The notes under the pieces: model-generated
Databases searched by the model: none
The model's input: only the letters and a program-made list of their open reading frames with translations
Told to the model about the DNA's origin: nothing
In this document: piece after piece, positions 36,701-50,080 of the stretch
Numbering within the stretch: position 1 is the stretch's first letter
Layout: the number at the start of each line of letters is the position of its first letter
Program-made: the position numbers and the translations under genes
Source of the DNA: Penelope pileata
Taxonomy: Eukaryota > Chordata > Aves > Galliformes > Cracidae
Direction: 5' to 3'
Assembly: GCA_013396635.1 (NCBI GenBank)
Contig: WBMW01000464.1
Span: 890,062-954,061 of the forward strand
DNA length: 64,000 bases

Positions 36701-39700
36701 TATATAGCACAGTTGGAATGCTGTTTTCAGCTGGATAGTGTTGAATTTAGCGCAGAGGTGAAATACTTTCAGGGAGCTCTTTTTTGTCCTTATGGTGGCC
36801 ACAAATATGCCACCTGAGATCTGTGTCTGATTATTAGCTGTAGAAGCACTGCTCTCCCAGAAGTGTTCAGTCTAAATAGCCTGCATAGTGTGAACAGGAC
36901 ATGGATGTTAGGACCTCAATTCAGAGGCCCTAAGCCAATGCTGGGAGAAGAGGGGAGACTGCAGAACCAGCCAGTAGTTTGGTATGCAGTTTTACATGGG
37001 ACTGGCTCTAACTGATTTGCCCAGAGACTTGCCAAAAGAGTCCTTTAAAGTAAGTGATCTCAACAGTCCCCTGCTCATTGCCTTAATTACGCAACCACCT
37101 CTGCAGTAAAGTACAAATACTGCAAAAGACGAGAGATCAAACGGCACTGCAGACAAGCTTTTTCTCCCCTTCCAGAAGAAGGCTGTGACTAAAACTCACT
37201 AAATAATTTATAATTAATTTCTTTGATAAATTTTGGCTGTTTTCCATTAGTGAAGTGTTCGCAACATGACAATTTTCTCAAAGGTACTCAGAATCACTCA
37301 CTGAATGGTGTCTGTAAATAATCCTTAGTTGTTAACAGCTTCTTGCAAATAAGAATCATAATGTTCATAAATGTCAGAGAACAACTTCGACTGGACACGT
37401 GTATCATATATCATATTCCTCTGTCCCCAGAAAATTCATGAGGTATTTTGCATTTTTAAGTAAGCTCTTCCTATTCCAGCTTCTCTTTTGGTGAACTTTC
37501 TGCTGTGTTTGTTATTCTGAAACAGTGAATCTTGCAGATAAAATCATTTGCAAGTTGGAATAAATGTCCCGTTGGAAGCTCCACTTGTTTTGAATGTCAT
37601 CTCTGAGATAGCTCCTAGCTTCCAGCAGGTTCCCCTGTCTCTACTTGCCCCAGCAAAGCTGGAGACAGTCAGCAGATCTCCTATTGTTTGACGTGACAAG
37701 ACAAGGGTCACAAGAACTCACTGACGTCTCCTCCACTTTTGTATAAATCAAAACCTCTTTAGACGTGGAAGAAACTTAACTACGGCTGAAGATGTAGAGC
37801 TTCTTCATCTATGCCACCTGGTTTTGCTCTCTGCTGCTTGTTAATCCTCTCTTATTCAGTTTCATGCTAACCAGCATGTCCATGCTCTGCGTTTTTGTGG
37901 CTACATTTTATACTAGAGCAGATAACCGGTACTCTTTACAAGCTGCATACTCCACTTAACATGCAGTTGGGAGCCTCTAGACCCTAATATGTTCTTCAGA
38001 GCACTGGAAGGGGAAGCTGCAGGAGTACTTCACAGATAGATGATGCCAGAAGCCTGCCGTTGAAGGATGGAATTTGGAATGGTTGGATTTTCTGAGGCAT
38101 CTGTCATTTGACCTGCCTCAGATGTCCTCCTTAGGCAAGCTAATGCTAACTCTTGGGAGCAGTGGGAGGGAAGAGGCGATGCCATCTCTCACCTGCCCCA
38201 GTTTTGCAATCTATCTGGTTCTTTCGCTGTTCCTGAAACTGAAACTGTCCTTCTGAAGTGCCCAGAAATTTCACCACGCACGAGGAAAACTGTTGCACGT
38301 TATGCTGTCTTAAAGTATCAGAATGATGAATGTATGGTTATGTCAGGTTTATTATCTTTAGCATTGCTGTTCTTTCCCTCATAGTTTTTAAGGCATTTGC
38401 CCCAGAACCAAATGATCTGGCTAGCTATTAGAGTGTGTGGTTTCCATCAATTCTTTAGTAGACCCAAAGAAAAAATTAACTGGGAGAAAGACAGCTATGC
38501 TGGCTGTGTTTTTGAGAAGAGAGCTCTGCTTGTACACCAACCCCTAATCATTCTGAGTCAAAAATTATGATTGCTCTTTGAGCTCTAAGGGTCTCTTGTT
38601 TACAAGGCTAGAGACCTTGCTCTGGCTCCTTGCTGTAGCTGAGAACAGAGAACGCTCTGTTGCAAAACTCTGCCTGTCCCTTTCAGTCAGCACAGGGCTC
38701 TGTAGTTAGGCTTCCCCTGCTGACCTCATTATCCATTTGTTTTGAACCACATCTGGATTTGTGCAGCACAACCACCAGAAGTGGATGACACCTCATGAAA
38801 GGAACTAGGAGATCCCCAGGACAGACCCCACAAGGCCTGTATCTTCCTTTAATCTTACAGTTCAGCCATGTTCATGCTTCACATTACTGTTGCTGCACGG
38901 CCCTTCCCGAGCTTCCATGGACATAGTGAATATTCCTTCCATACCCTCACCAACAATACTTCTGGCTCTTTGCAGGATTTATAGACCTGTTTTACTTCTT
39001 TGCTAATCTGTGCTCTTTCTGTGTGGGCAGGCGCTTCACTAAATTGTTAGGAATTATGCTCCATTTCTGCACAGGATCATACCAAAACTCAATGTAGCCA
39101 GTCAGTGAGAAGACTGATTTTGGATGTTGTTCTTAATAATGAAACTTAGTGTTTTGCAGTCTGGTGTGGTTGTTGCCAGAGAATCAGTGCGCTGTTCATT
39201 TAGGTCACATTAGAAATCAGGCTAATGGGTAGTGTGTATCCATCTTATTCTACAGCTATGGCAAGCCACTGACCCTGATAATGCAGTTGAAAAATGTAAC
39301 GGTAGAACAGGTAGAAGTCTGTGTTATTGTCTTATTTGTTTGGGAATTTTGATCAAAAATAGGCCTATAGCAATGTTATTTCTTTCAGCTACTTTTTGCA
39401 AAAGAACTACAGTTCCTTTGAGTGCCATTTGTTTGCAACAACATTCAAAATAAAATCATTTCACCAGCCATCTTCTTGCAGTTTCTGAATGTTTCTGCTT
39501 CAAAATAAATGGGAATCACTTATTTTATCTCAGCCTTTTATTCCCTTTCCTTTTTTCTGGAGAAAAGCAGTTAAAAAACAAGAAGTAGGTCGTGCCCATC
39601 AAAACAAAGTGAACCATCTTTGAAAGAACTCTTTATAAATTAAAGCAGACTGTGAAAAGCTTCCAGCATTGCAAATCATCTTTGAACTGTTAATTTTCTC

Positions 39701-42700
39701 CATAAAACTTAATTGTCCTTTTTGACTAGCCTTTTCTGCAGTCAGTGAGCACACACTGGTATCTCTAAATAAGGTAAATCTATGTTCTCTGTATTTATCT
39801 GACTTAGAGATAGATCTTAAGAAGCCACACTGTCCTACAGATTTTAATGGATAGTGTTTCAGCAAATGAAACAGTATGAAATTTTTCTGGGATTGTGAAC
39901 CTGAAGTTACTGCATGGAACATTTAATTAGTCTGTTTTGCCTTTAACTTCATATACCATCTAAGAAACAGTTTTTCCTAATGTCACTGTAAATTACTGCT
40001 AGTGAACAATATCTAATCCCCTCTGAAATCCCAGTTTCTAGAACCGGTGGCATAATCAGCCAGTGTTTAACTCAGTTGGGCATTCTCTTGAACATCCTTT
40101 GATCCTGCGTCACGTTTCTCAGCAAATGCCCTCAAACAGGAAAATGGATAAGCTCACATTGACAAGTCTAACAAGTCTAACTGGGATATTCAGTTACTTT
40201 TTACTCCCTAAAAAAAACTTCAATAATCACCTGAAATTTATTTATTCATTTACTTACTACATGTCTCTTTATATAAATCTTTTCTACATGTTTCATGGGC
40301 ACCCCACGTTTTTTTTCCTGCACAAGGAAATCCCTGAATGTATGTTTGCAAGTAGCCCAGTGGTATCTCTTGTGGGTGTAAACAAGCAAAGCTTCTGTGA
40401 CTGCCTTAAGAGGTAAATTGTGTCTCCCTCCTGTGCAGACCAGCAAAATTGCAGTGAAGTCAATTCCTCTTTGATGCAATGAAATAGCCTGCCATTTCCT
40501 CTCTTCTCTAAGAAGGAGAGGCACAATGCTAGTTCCATTTGTAGCAGTCTGTAAACACTAAAAACATCTACTTTTAACAGTGCCCCTTTAATGGCTGCCT
40601 GTGGAAGGAGCTCAAACAGCCAATTCACTGTCTTTCTGGAAATTTTCTATGGGAAGAGAGTTGATAAGGACTTTCAACAAAGTAAACAAGCTTGCCTTTT
40701 AAAAGACAACCATCTTCCTCTTCTAGTTTTCAGGTCAAATATTTCCTACCGATGAATTTTTATGAGGGTATCACGACCCTCCAGTGGGATTAATTCTTCA
40801 TCTATCTGTGCTCCTTGCCGAGCGTTTAGGAGAGAAAGAAGGGAGCCAGAAGGGAGCCCACTTCCACCTGGTTACGGCCTTCCACTGGATTTAAAATGCC
40901 ATCTCCAGTGTTGTAACCACAGGTTCAGGAGTGTGTCGCCAGACTTTTGTGGTAATGTGCATACCTAAGTCACTCTCACTGTTATCTGTACCTGTGTGCT
41001 TTCCTGTGCAGGAAGTGTATCATTTCATAACATGAACCAAGTTTTGGCCCCATGCTAATTCAGCCAGGGATGCAAAACTAATCCACTGTATCTCACTGTC
41101 CTGTTTCCTGGGAGTGTGCTGTTTGTCAGTGCTAATTGCAAAGATGTCAATGCTTGATTCATTGGGAGATAAAAGAAGCAGATGGTATGTTCTTTTATTA
41201 AAAGACAACCCACTCCTTCTTTTTGCTGTAGCACGTTGTGCCTTTGTTAGGATTTACATTTTAAATGATCAGGGATCTGATAAGCCAGCATGGCACCTCA
41301 TTATTAAGGATATATCTTCAGGTCTCTAGCTAACAGGAGCGTGGTGGATTTTTTCCACTTCATATCCCTCTGTTTAAGAGCCTGCTGGTTTGCTTTATCT
41401 CTGCTTACTTCACAGCTTTCAGTTGTCTGAATGCAGCCTTCAACTTGGCAAAATGCAAACTTTCAGCTGATTCTAAACAATGTGTAGCTAGGAAGGTATG
41501 GATTTACAGAGTTCTGGCTTGCTCACTGGAAGTGTTTAATTAGCTCTTAACCAAATGTCTCCTTTTGATGCCTGGGACCAGGAAGGAGGAGAAGGCAAGC
41601 AAAGCTTTGTAGACTTAAGGCTTATTCTGGAAATCAGTGGAAACATATTTAGTTCTGTTCTTAAACAGATGCAATAATGCTAGTTATGGCTCAGATGTGA
41701 GTTGCTGAGAGGAGCAGGGAAGGTTGGGACCATATACCCTCTCTGTGAAGATCACATGCAGGGCAATAATTAAGGCATAATCAGAGCATCTTTCTTCTGC
41801 TTTACCAATCACCATTCAGCTAGTAATGGCTTTATATATTAAATAGCAAGCTGGAACTAAGTTAGGCAACTGCAACATGAAAACAATAACGATGTTTAAA
41901 GAAGTTAGGTAAACTCAGTCAATGAAGCATAACATCTCATTCATATTAATCTCCAGCAGAGACCTGGTTGTTCCAGTCACTGATTCAATCATTTGCTTGC
42001 CTAAGTATTTTGCTTCCCTCTGTGCATTCTCTGTTGCATCCTTCCCTTCAGTGTTCACCTCCATCCTTGAAGGCATTCACAAGGTTAACCCCAACCTCTA
42101 CCCCCTGTTCTTCATAGTAGCTTCTGGGAGGAAAAGGGGATAAGAAAAAAAAAAAAAGCAGTGGATAGAAAATTGAGAATGTACATATACATATAAAGAC
42201 ACGTGTGTGTATGTATATATTCATACACATATTCAAAAATAATTGTGACGTACCGCTAACCTCCAGTATCCCAATGTGACAGAGCTACATCCACTGGTAT
42301 GCCCTCACATTGGCTCTGTTGGGTGATGGGGAGCAAGTAAGAGTGCAGGACAAGTCTCTATTTCTTTCCCAGCTGTCATTCCTATGCACAAGCCTTTTGT
42401 TAAACACTACCTGCATCCTACAGCTTGAAAATAGGCATCTACCAAGGTGGAGCTGATGATCAGTTTGTTCTCTTGCTTCTCCGGTAAATGTCTTTGCTTG
42501 TGTCTTTAGTGTCTTCAGTAAATGCAGTCAGGAGCTTGGGGCAGGATGTTTTCTTGCTATCAGACAGACTGGGAGCAATACCACAAGCCTTTTAAAAGGA
42601 TCACATTCCTTTGAGCAACTAGCAGGGATCAACCTGTTTGATATGGCTCTTAAGGCTCAGTTCCAAGGAAACTCTTGTGAAGGAGCACATCACTATCAGT

Positions 42701-44339
42701 CAGTTTGCTCTGCCAACAAGGCTCTGTAATTGCATGCTCAATGCAGATCAGTGGAAGCATAAGAAACATCATCTGGTGCTAGCTGTGAAACCTTTCCTTT
42801 GCTGCCTGAGATACCTGGTGTATGTCTTTGAACTCTTGGCCATACCAGGACCATAACTGCAGACACAGGGTTAGGAGGATTGATAACGCTGGGAATAGAT
42901 GCTACTGGGATGCGAGTGGTTTGAGAAAAATCAGGAATTCCAAGATATTTTTTTCTTTTTCTACCATTATCCTTTTCAACTGAATATCAACCTTCCTGTA
43001 TGTTACTTTCTCTCGGAGGAAAGAAATTACACATAAGGAGAAGAAAGAATGGCATTAAATTGGCAAAGATAAAATATTAATTGTGGGAAAATGCAAAGCA
43101 AGGAAAAAAAACAACTGTGAGGAAACAGAATTAGAAAAGAACCTCTTAGCCTCATCAGATGCTTTGTGGGAGAAAGCCTTCAATCAGAAATGTGCTTATA
43201 CTAAATTATCTCTGGATCCAATCTAGCTCTAATAATTGAAAACTCCCACTGCTGGAACAGAACCAGTTTGCTGAACAACCACTAATTTCTCAGACAGGAT
43301 ATTATGTAGACAAAGCTGTTGCATGTATGTAATCAGACTTGTATTTTTATTCCATGACACACTACGTCCTATGCTGTATGTATGATTTACCGTTATCACA
43401 GCATGTTGTGTAACATGCATAGATGAAATGTGCGTTTTCTTTCGCACTGAAACGTTTTCTCTTTTGTTTTCACAGCTGTGACTAATAGTAATGGAAATAG
43501 ATTTTCAGAAAGATGTATTAGAAGAGGTATCCAGATAAAGCCATTTGTTAATATTGTTTAATATTGTATGAACACCCTTACCTCCAGATTTTGTAGTTTT
43601 CTGTCTGTCACAGCATTCAGAACAATTCTGCAGGTAGGATTTGTCTGTGAAGATAAATGTTCTTTACTCTTTTTCTCCTCCTTTTATTTGTATGTGGTTC
43701 CTTTTTCCCCTGAAGAAAGACTGTGCTCTAATAACTGCGGTCTCAAAGCATCTGAACTGTCTTTGTCTCTTTCTTCTCGAAAAGAAAGAAAAAGATATTC
43801 AGTTTGAAAGATAATCAGCCTGAGTTTTTGTTCATTTGTTGGTTGGTCGGTTGTCTTTGTTTGGTTTGGTTTTATTGCTAGTGAAATAATATAGAAGAAA
43901 TAAAATATATATAGGAATAAAACATAAAAATAATATATGGGAAAAGGGAGAAGAAATAAGGACTACAGATAGAATAAAAATCTTGCTCAGTATTATATAT
44001 TTCAGATTCTTTAAATATTTTACCTACTGTGACTCCAATAAATTGTTGAAGATACAGTAAATAATTATTACTGCAGAGGGACTTGGTGTTTATTTTTTCT
44101 CCTGTCAAAATTGTTTCCAACTTTTCTCTGATCTTATTGCTTATTCCTTCTGAGGGCTTGCCAACACCTCTTACAACACAGTGCTCACCGTGGTTAGTGG
44201 AAGTGGCCCAGTGTCACCACTGACGGTGGGATTTGGCCTTTTTGTCCTGATTCATGGCAATGTGTGCACCCATATCAGTACAGGTCAGGTTTAAAGTGAG
44301 TTCTTAAGTTTAAGCATGTAGTTATGTGCATGTCTGACA
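33709..44339. other. Long non-coding stretch
   Basis: No exon pair, RNA gene or transposon was recognised. It holds an A17 run (34813-34829), an A13 run (42145-42157), a mixed GT/AT repeat near 42202-42232, a 9-base tandem duplication (AAGTCTAAC twice near 40163) and an 11-base one (AGAAGGGAGCC twice near 40836). Open frames of up to 117 codons (for example 40063-40416) lack support. Confidence 0.45.
34813..34829. repeat. Poly(A) tract
   Basis: Seventeen consecutive A's. Confidence 0.9.
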
Positions 44340-44610
44340 CAAGGATCCCGTGTTGGATTAGGATTCAAGGGCTGTAGATCCAAAGACTTTCTTTGTTTGA
44401 CCAAGCACTGGAAAGCAGCCAGGTAAAGGTGGTGCCAAGAGTTACTGCTGTTCCTCCCTGTGCATGTCCAGCGAGGCCTTCAGGCTGTGCCATGTCGTGC
44501 AGACTGCGTGGCCATGGGATGAGACCAGCAGCTCCTGGTAACAGAGGGGCCTGAGGGGGTCTCCTGCTGGGTACCAGCAATGATGCCATCTGCATGGCCT
44601 GGCCCTATCG
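44340..44610. other. GC-richer patch of unknown nature
   Basis: The base composition rises clearly above the flanks, with 'GGGGCCTGAGGGGGTCTCCT' near 44545. A 76-codon minus-strand frame (44365-44595) and a longer overlapping one (44480-44815) are open here, without recognisable motifs. It could be an old repeat, a regulatory element or an untranslated exon. Confidence 0.3.
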
Positions 44611-47600
44611 AACTGTGTAGCAAGGAGTTCTCATGAACAGCCTTTAGAGTGGTTTTCTTGTAAGAAATTGCATACAGTATCTTTAACAACCAAAGAGAAG
44701 GAAGGTCTCTCTGTCCATAAGCAGGATCTGCCCTGGGCAGCATGTCATGGGAAAATCCATTCAGAGACTGCTTGCTGCTGCAAGAAAGCAGAATTCCCAG
44801 CATCTGAAGGGACATAAGATTTACTTGCTACCTCTATTACTCTTTTTATTCTCTTATTGAAACAACTATTCTGTTACACAAGCTGTTGTCAGGCCTTTCT
44901 GCTTTAGATCCAGGAAGAGCCCTGCATTGTGTCTCTCTCACCCTTCACATTCCCTGGTGCAGAACTGTAGTCTACAGGGAAGTTCTACTCATTTGTACAT
45001 TTTGGCACGCATCAGAGCCAAAATAGAATTCAGTTACCAAATATACTTTAAAAAAAATTTTTATCTGCTAGTAAACTCTTATTCCACCTTTGACAAACGC
45101 AACTGCCAATATGCTCTCAAAAGAATTATTTCTCAATCCATAGAGGGCTTTATGAGCTGGTATTTTTCCACCTGCTCTGAACAGAAGGTGGGCTAGAGTA
45201 AATATCAGGCTCTTTTTAACATTGAGAGGACAGCAGAACTGAATGAAAGGAAAGTTCATGGAAGAGAGCATTGTGAATGTCCTTTTGGCATGTGGCTGTT
45301 GCCATGGAGACTCTGCCTGTAGTCTGAGTGATGGGTACAAGAAGCTCTGTCCACTTGGTGTGCTCCCAACCTGTACGCGGCAGCTCCTATGGGCATGACT
45401 AATGCCAAACTGAGTTACCAAAGGCAAAATATGTTTCCAAGGGCACCTTCCACCTGCACCGTTAGGATCATCATTTGCACAGAGAATAATCTGGTCTCAG
45501 CAGCAGACTTAAAATTATCCTCTGTTTGTAGTGTTGTTGTGCTTGAATGTCAGCAGTTCGTGCAACTGGAAACCTTTCCATCTGGAAGGCAAAGCACAAA
45601 AGACAGTGTATGAACCATCTGGTATAGATCAGGTCTGAGATGTATGTTTTTCTCCTTTCTCTTTGTTCCTCTCCTTGCTTTGGACAGCACCTCTGCCTTA
45701 TTACAGGGAGATCTTGCACTGAAGAGGAAAACATGGCAATGGGAATTGTAAACCTTAATCTAGAATGTGTAGATTCGAGTTATGTCTTTGTTGGGTTTAT
45801 GTTAACAAGGGTGAATGCTTGAGAAATTGCATAATAACGTTTAGGCTGTGTCCCACATCAGCTGTTGGGGTTTGCAGTAATGTTGCAGTGTATTTGACCC
45901 AGGTCAGCTGGCAGGACAGCAACAGCGCAGATGATTTGCTTCTGTCTTTTTGGATCTTATGTTACCTACTGGAGACATTAGAGAGGGATGAGGAAAGAAA
46001 GACCTCATGCTCTTTTGCTGTAGGCTACCAAGTACACCAGTAAGGGCTTATTTCAAAGAAAAAGTCACATCTGTGGTGGGATACTGAGCATTGAATTGAA
46101 CTGAGAATGAGGAACAACAGCAGGGTGCCACATAGAAGTGAGCTGTTAGATTTCATCCCTTTCTCTGTTCCACTCCATTTTTAATTCTGCTATGGACTCA
46201 TTTCTAGATGATAGGCAGATAATTATCTCTGCTATGAAAGTAACTTGGCCCTTTTAATCCATACCTTTGGGGGAGATGTTGGGGAAAGGAATGATGCTGT
46301 GTAATGAGCTTCTTTCGTGGTGCCAGGGGAAAAGGATTGAGAGCTTGAGATGTTCCTGGATGGCTCAGGATAAGAACAGATGCATGCCTCCAGGGTTGCC
46401 AAGCTGGAAACTCTCCTCCCCCTTTATCATGGTTCAGTCTTCCCCATATGTAACATGCCAAAGCTGCTCAGTTTTACGTTTTCCAGTTGGGAGAGGTGAG
46501 GACACAATTCTCTTTCAGCCTGTGAAGCCTGATCCAAGGTGTTCTACTTTGACTGACAGGATGCTAATAGAGCAATCTCCCAAGACAACAGCCATCATAA
46601 TTTGGTCCATCACAAATACAGTTTTTCTTGTAATTCTGAGCAAGGAATGTCCTATTTACTATTCTGTTATGTGCATAATTTCATGTGGCCAGACAGTAGA
46701 AATATTTGATCGAACCTGGCTACTGTAGAGGTATCCAAAACAAGGGACTAATGAAATGGGTCAGTCTGGGCTGCATGTTTGAATATATGCTCAACTCCTA
46801 ATGTTATGCTATGGCTTAACATGCATGTGGCCCCTGCATCAGCTTTGCCTTGACTTCTATTAAACTTTTGTGCTGTTCTGCATGCATCATGAGAAAATTC
46901 TGAGTATAAATGCTGAGTGGAAATTTGAATATTTTTAGCTTCTATGAAAGTGATTTGTTTTTTTTCTTATTCTGGTTAGTTCAGGCTGAAGTTACTGGCT
47001 ATCGTTATGTAAGAGCATTTTCTGTGGCACCAAACGGGTGGTAGACATGCTATTGCATGGTCTGGCTGTACTGGATGAGCTGCAGCAGCCAATGTAGCAA
47101 AGGTCTTGTCATTTTCATGTTTACAAGAAATTATAGGGTTCATATCTCAGAATCTGTTAGACCTGAAGAAGACCAGAAGAATATACTGCCAAATAATTCA
47201 GAAAAAATAATTCTTGTCAGGTTAACATTTTGAATGAAGTACTGACATACTTTACAAATTCAAAAAAATATGTAAAGATACAATTTAGAAAAACAAACAA
47301 ACCCTGGTATCCTTACCTAAGTAGGCTTCCCAGAATCACTGAGGTTCTGCCATTAGCTCTGTTATCTGGAGTACAGAGTCCTCAGGGCAATAGTCAATCT
47401 TCCTAATGGTAGTAGTCTAGTATTCAGTACAACAGGATCCCTTGTATTACTCTAATACAAATACATGAATAAATTTGTTACTGTTAATAATTATTATAAT
47501 TATTAGTATTATTTTTACGTGTCATACGATTTGTCTGAAGTATCAAAAATGAGTAAAATGGAAATCCTGTGGAGACCAGTGAAAGCTACAAAATAATACT

Positions 47601-48879
47601 TCCTAGTGCCTTAAAAAGCTTCAGACCCAATTACAAAAGAAATCTTGGTCACTACACATGTCCAGAGTTTCAAAACCACTTGTATTTTGAAGCTGTCTTC
47701 CACACTGTAATACATTCCTAAGGCATCACTTTTAATGGGTCTGGAAGATCCCAAACTTGAGGAAAGGTCTGCTAATTTTTAAGAATAACATAGAATGGTG
47801 AAATTAATTAAGAGTGAATTAATGTGTGGTGAAAGTTTGTTTTCTTCTGGGACAGATTCGTATTTCTGTGTTCCTCCACCGCAAAATATGTTTAATTATA
47901 TTTTTGTAGTTTTAGAAAATTACTTGCAGTGAGAAAGGAGAAAAGAGACTAAACAGGAACTGCAACATACTCATTGTAAAATTATCAATTTGAAAATACT
48001 AGAGGTCTGGGCTAAACATGGCATTATCAGGACAAGCATGACAACAGCAATATCAAGCAGATGACAGTCATGCTTTGCCTGCAAAGCAAGGGAGCTCTTT
48101 TCGTGGTTCTCTCTTAATATTCAGAACATAAGATTGCACAGCTCAGTGCATGCTTTTGTGGTGTTGTAAGAATTGTCCTGCAGCTGTTTACCACGGCTAA
48201 GTACTATCACCGTATCTGCAAATACACCTATACCCAAGTTAACTCTGCATGCTTCAAAGCACGTGGGAGGAAGAAAAGCAACTTTCTGTAAGGAAGAGGT
48301 GACATCAGCTGATCTTTTCTTAAGATTAGATGAAGGTTAGATGTGTCTGCCCCTTCATTGTGTCAACACAGAATTAGCTTGAGGAGTATGTCTGGGGAAG
48401 GACAGTGTTTAAAAGCCAGGTACTCTCTACTGACAGGCAGTACAAATTCTGCAGTACTTTTACTTTGAGAGAAGAAGCCAGGGATCCACCTGCACACCTT
48501 GTAAGGTTAAACATGAGTGACCTGCATCTGAAAGTTGACATTGCTTACAGTTCCTGAAAGTTGTCTTCGTAGCCACAGACACTGGAGTCTCAGGGCCTCT
48601 GACCCTGAGATGATGTGTCTAGAAAAACAGAAGAGTATTCTTGAAGTTAAATTAAACTGAAATAGCCAGTCTCAGCAAACATTTTTTTCAAATAATCCTT
48701 GTCTCATTTGAGAAGGAACCAAAATTAAATGTATGTTTTCTGTATATATTTTTGAAACTTGTTCAGACAACGAGTGGCAGAGCTCGCCAGAAGATCTATG
48801 GGATCTAAACTAGTTGTATATTGGGATGCTTATTTGTTCCTTATCAGATGTGTTCTAGCATTTTTCCTTTGCAAGAACA
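44611..48879. other. Non-coding stretch
   Basis: There is an X-box-like motif at 45298-45311. A 153-codon plus-strand open frame at 46267-46728 has no motif I recognise and is partly matched by a minus-strand frame at 46204-46461. It lacks clear splice signals. No transposon was recognised. Confidence 0.4.
45298..45311. promoter_or_regulatory. X-box-like (RFX) motif
   Basis: GTTGCCATGGAGAC resembles the RFX-factor X-box (GTTGCC, two bases, then a GGCAAC-like half). The left half is perfect and the right half has mismatches. Single motifs of this length occur by chance, and no gene start is visible nearby. Confidence 0.25.
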
Positions 48880-49520
48880 ATTTCCCAGCTAGGAGATGAA
48901 TACTGTAATCACCATCATAATTAGTGAAAATCGCTCGCTTTGAAAATAACAGAAATGTTATCATAATTGTCAATATGATGGTTCAGTAATTTAGGAATAT
49001 TTGTTATCATTCTGGCAGTAAGCTGTGGGCCTCATGCAAAGCCCAGGAGTCCCTAGGAGAAGCTTTCCACTGGTCTTAGCAGGCCTTGGATCAGGCCCTC
49101 CATTAAGACGCAGGAAGAAGATGGCCATTGCCATAGTGCTGAGGCAGCGTGCATAAATAAAGTACGAGTGTTAAAGGTGATAAAGTGATTCCTGGACAGA
49201 ATGTGGAGTATAATAGAACACAAACCGATATATCAATGCAAGACAGAATTATTATTACAGCTATTAGCAATTGGAATTCACAGACATCTCTACTGCTATG
49301 GGATGTGCGTTCTGCTTTCTGGCAGCATTTTAAAACTCATTAAATAGAATATTAAACTAATCATGATAAATGATAAGCCAGATTTCATTACATTCTGGTT
49401 AATTACAAAATCATATCTACCTAGTATTATAAAAAGCAAATTAGTTGAAATGCAAAGTGTCTTCAATGAATAACCACATAAGGAAAGAGCTAAAGCAAGA
49501 GGCTGGTACGTACATCCCCT
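48880..49520. promoter_or_regulatory. Possible conserved non-coding blocks, AT-rich
   Basis: Positions 48890-49015 and 49320-49500 are rich in TAAT/ATTA homeobox cores (for example ACCATCATAATTAGTGAAAA and GGTTAATTACAAAATC) and lack homopolymers. They have the mixed, non-repetitive texture typical of vertebrate conserved non-coding elements. This is an impression only, since conservation cannot be judged from one sequence. Confidence 0.2.
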
Positions 49521-50019
49521 AGGTTCACACTTTCCGCTGTGTCCCATACAAAAATGTCCCCTCCTCAAATATAGTGTGAATGCACAGCTCACTACCATTT
49601 AAAATTCCTAAATGACTACTCCTATTTATGTCAGGATTTGTTTTTATGACTATATCTTAATCCAAGCAATTCCTGCACTGCTGTTCTTCTGATTTATAGC
49701 TGGAATGCTATTTATCTAGTGGAAAGGTATCCTATTAGGAAGTGATTGTGTCCTACTTGTAAGGAAACAGTAGACAAATCACACCAGAACTTTTTTTGCG
49801 ATTACTCAATAACACTGATTAGTGAAATTAAAATTCAGGAGAAAAGGTTTTGATAACTGCTGAAGCAGCGGCTCACATTTCCAGTTGGTCTGCATGAAAG
49901 TGACATTCTACGCCCATTGCAATAATATGATGCATTGGCAAGTGATTGTGGGCAATGCTTCTCATTTAATTAATAGAGGGCTGCACATCATTCATCCTTC
50001 AGGGCTTCAGCTACTTAGA
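49521..50019. other. Non-coding spacer before the long CR1 copy
   Basis: No gene was found. Positions 49915-49990 again look non-repetitive and rich in ATTGCA/TAATTAAT words, and may belong to the same possible regulatory block. Confidence 0.35.
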
Positions 50020-50030
50020 CTATGGGACTA

Positions 50031-50053
50031 AGGTTTCTCACTTTGAGAAACCT
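50031..50053. repeat. Perfect 10-bp hairpin, 3-nt loop, at CR1 5' edge
   Basis: AGGTTTCTCA (50031-50040), loop CTT, then TGAGAAACCT (50044-50053). It lies at the left margin of the CR1 copy, so it may be part of the element or mark the insertion point. Confidence 0.8.
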
Positions 50054-50080
50054 GATCTACTGGGGGCTGATACAATCCAT

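Noticed and set aside
38768..38785. CTCF-like text (ACCACCAGAAGTGG)
   Set aside because: The right half does not match the GGGGGC core.
43476..43562. Strong acceptor (CTTTTGTTTTCACAG) followed by a 27-codon open frame to TAA as a terminal exon
   Set aside because: No partner exon with a donor in phase was found upstream and the peptide is unremarkable. Isolated acceptor-like sites are common.
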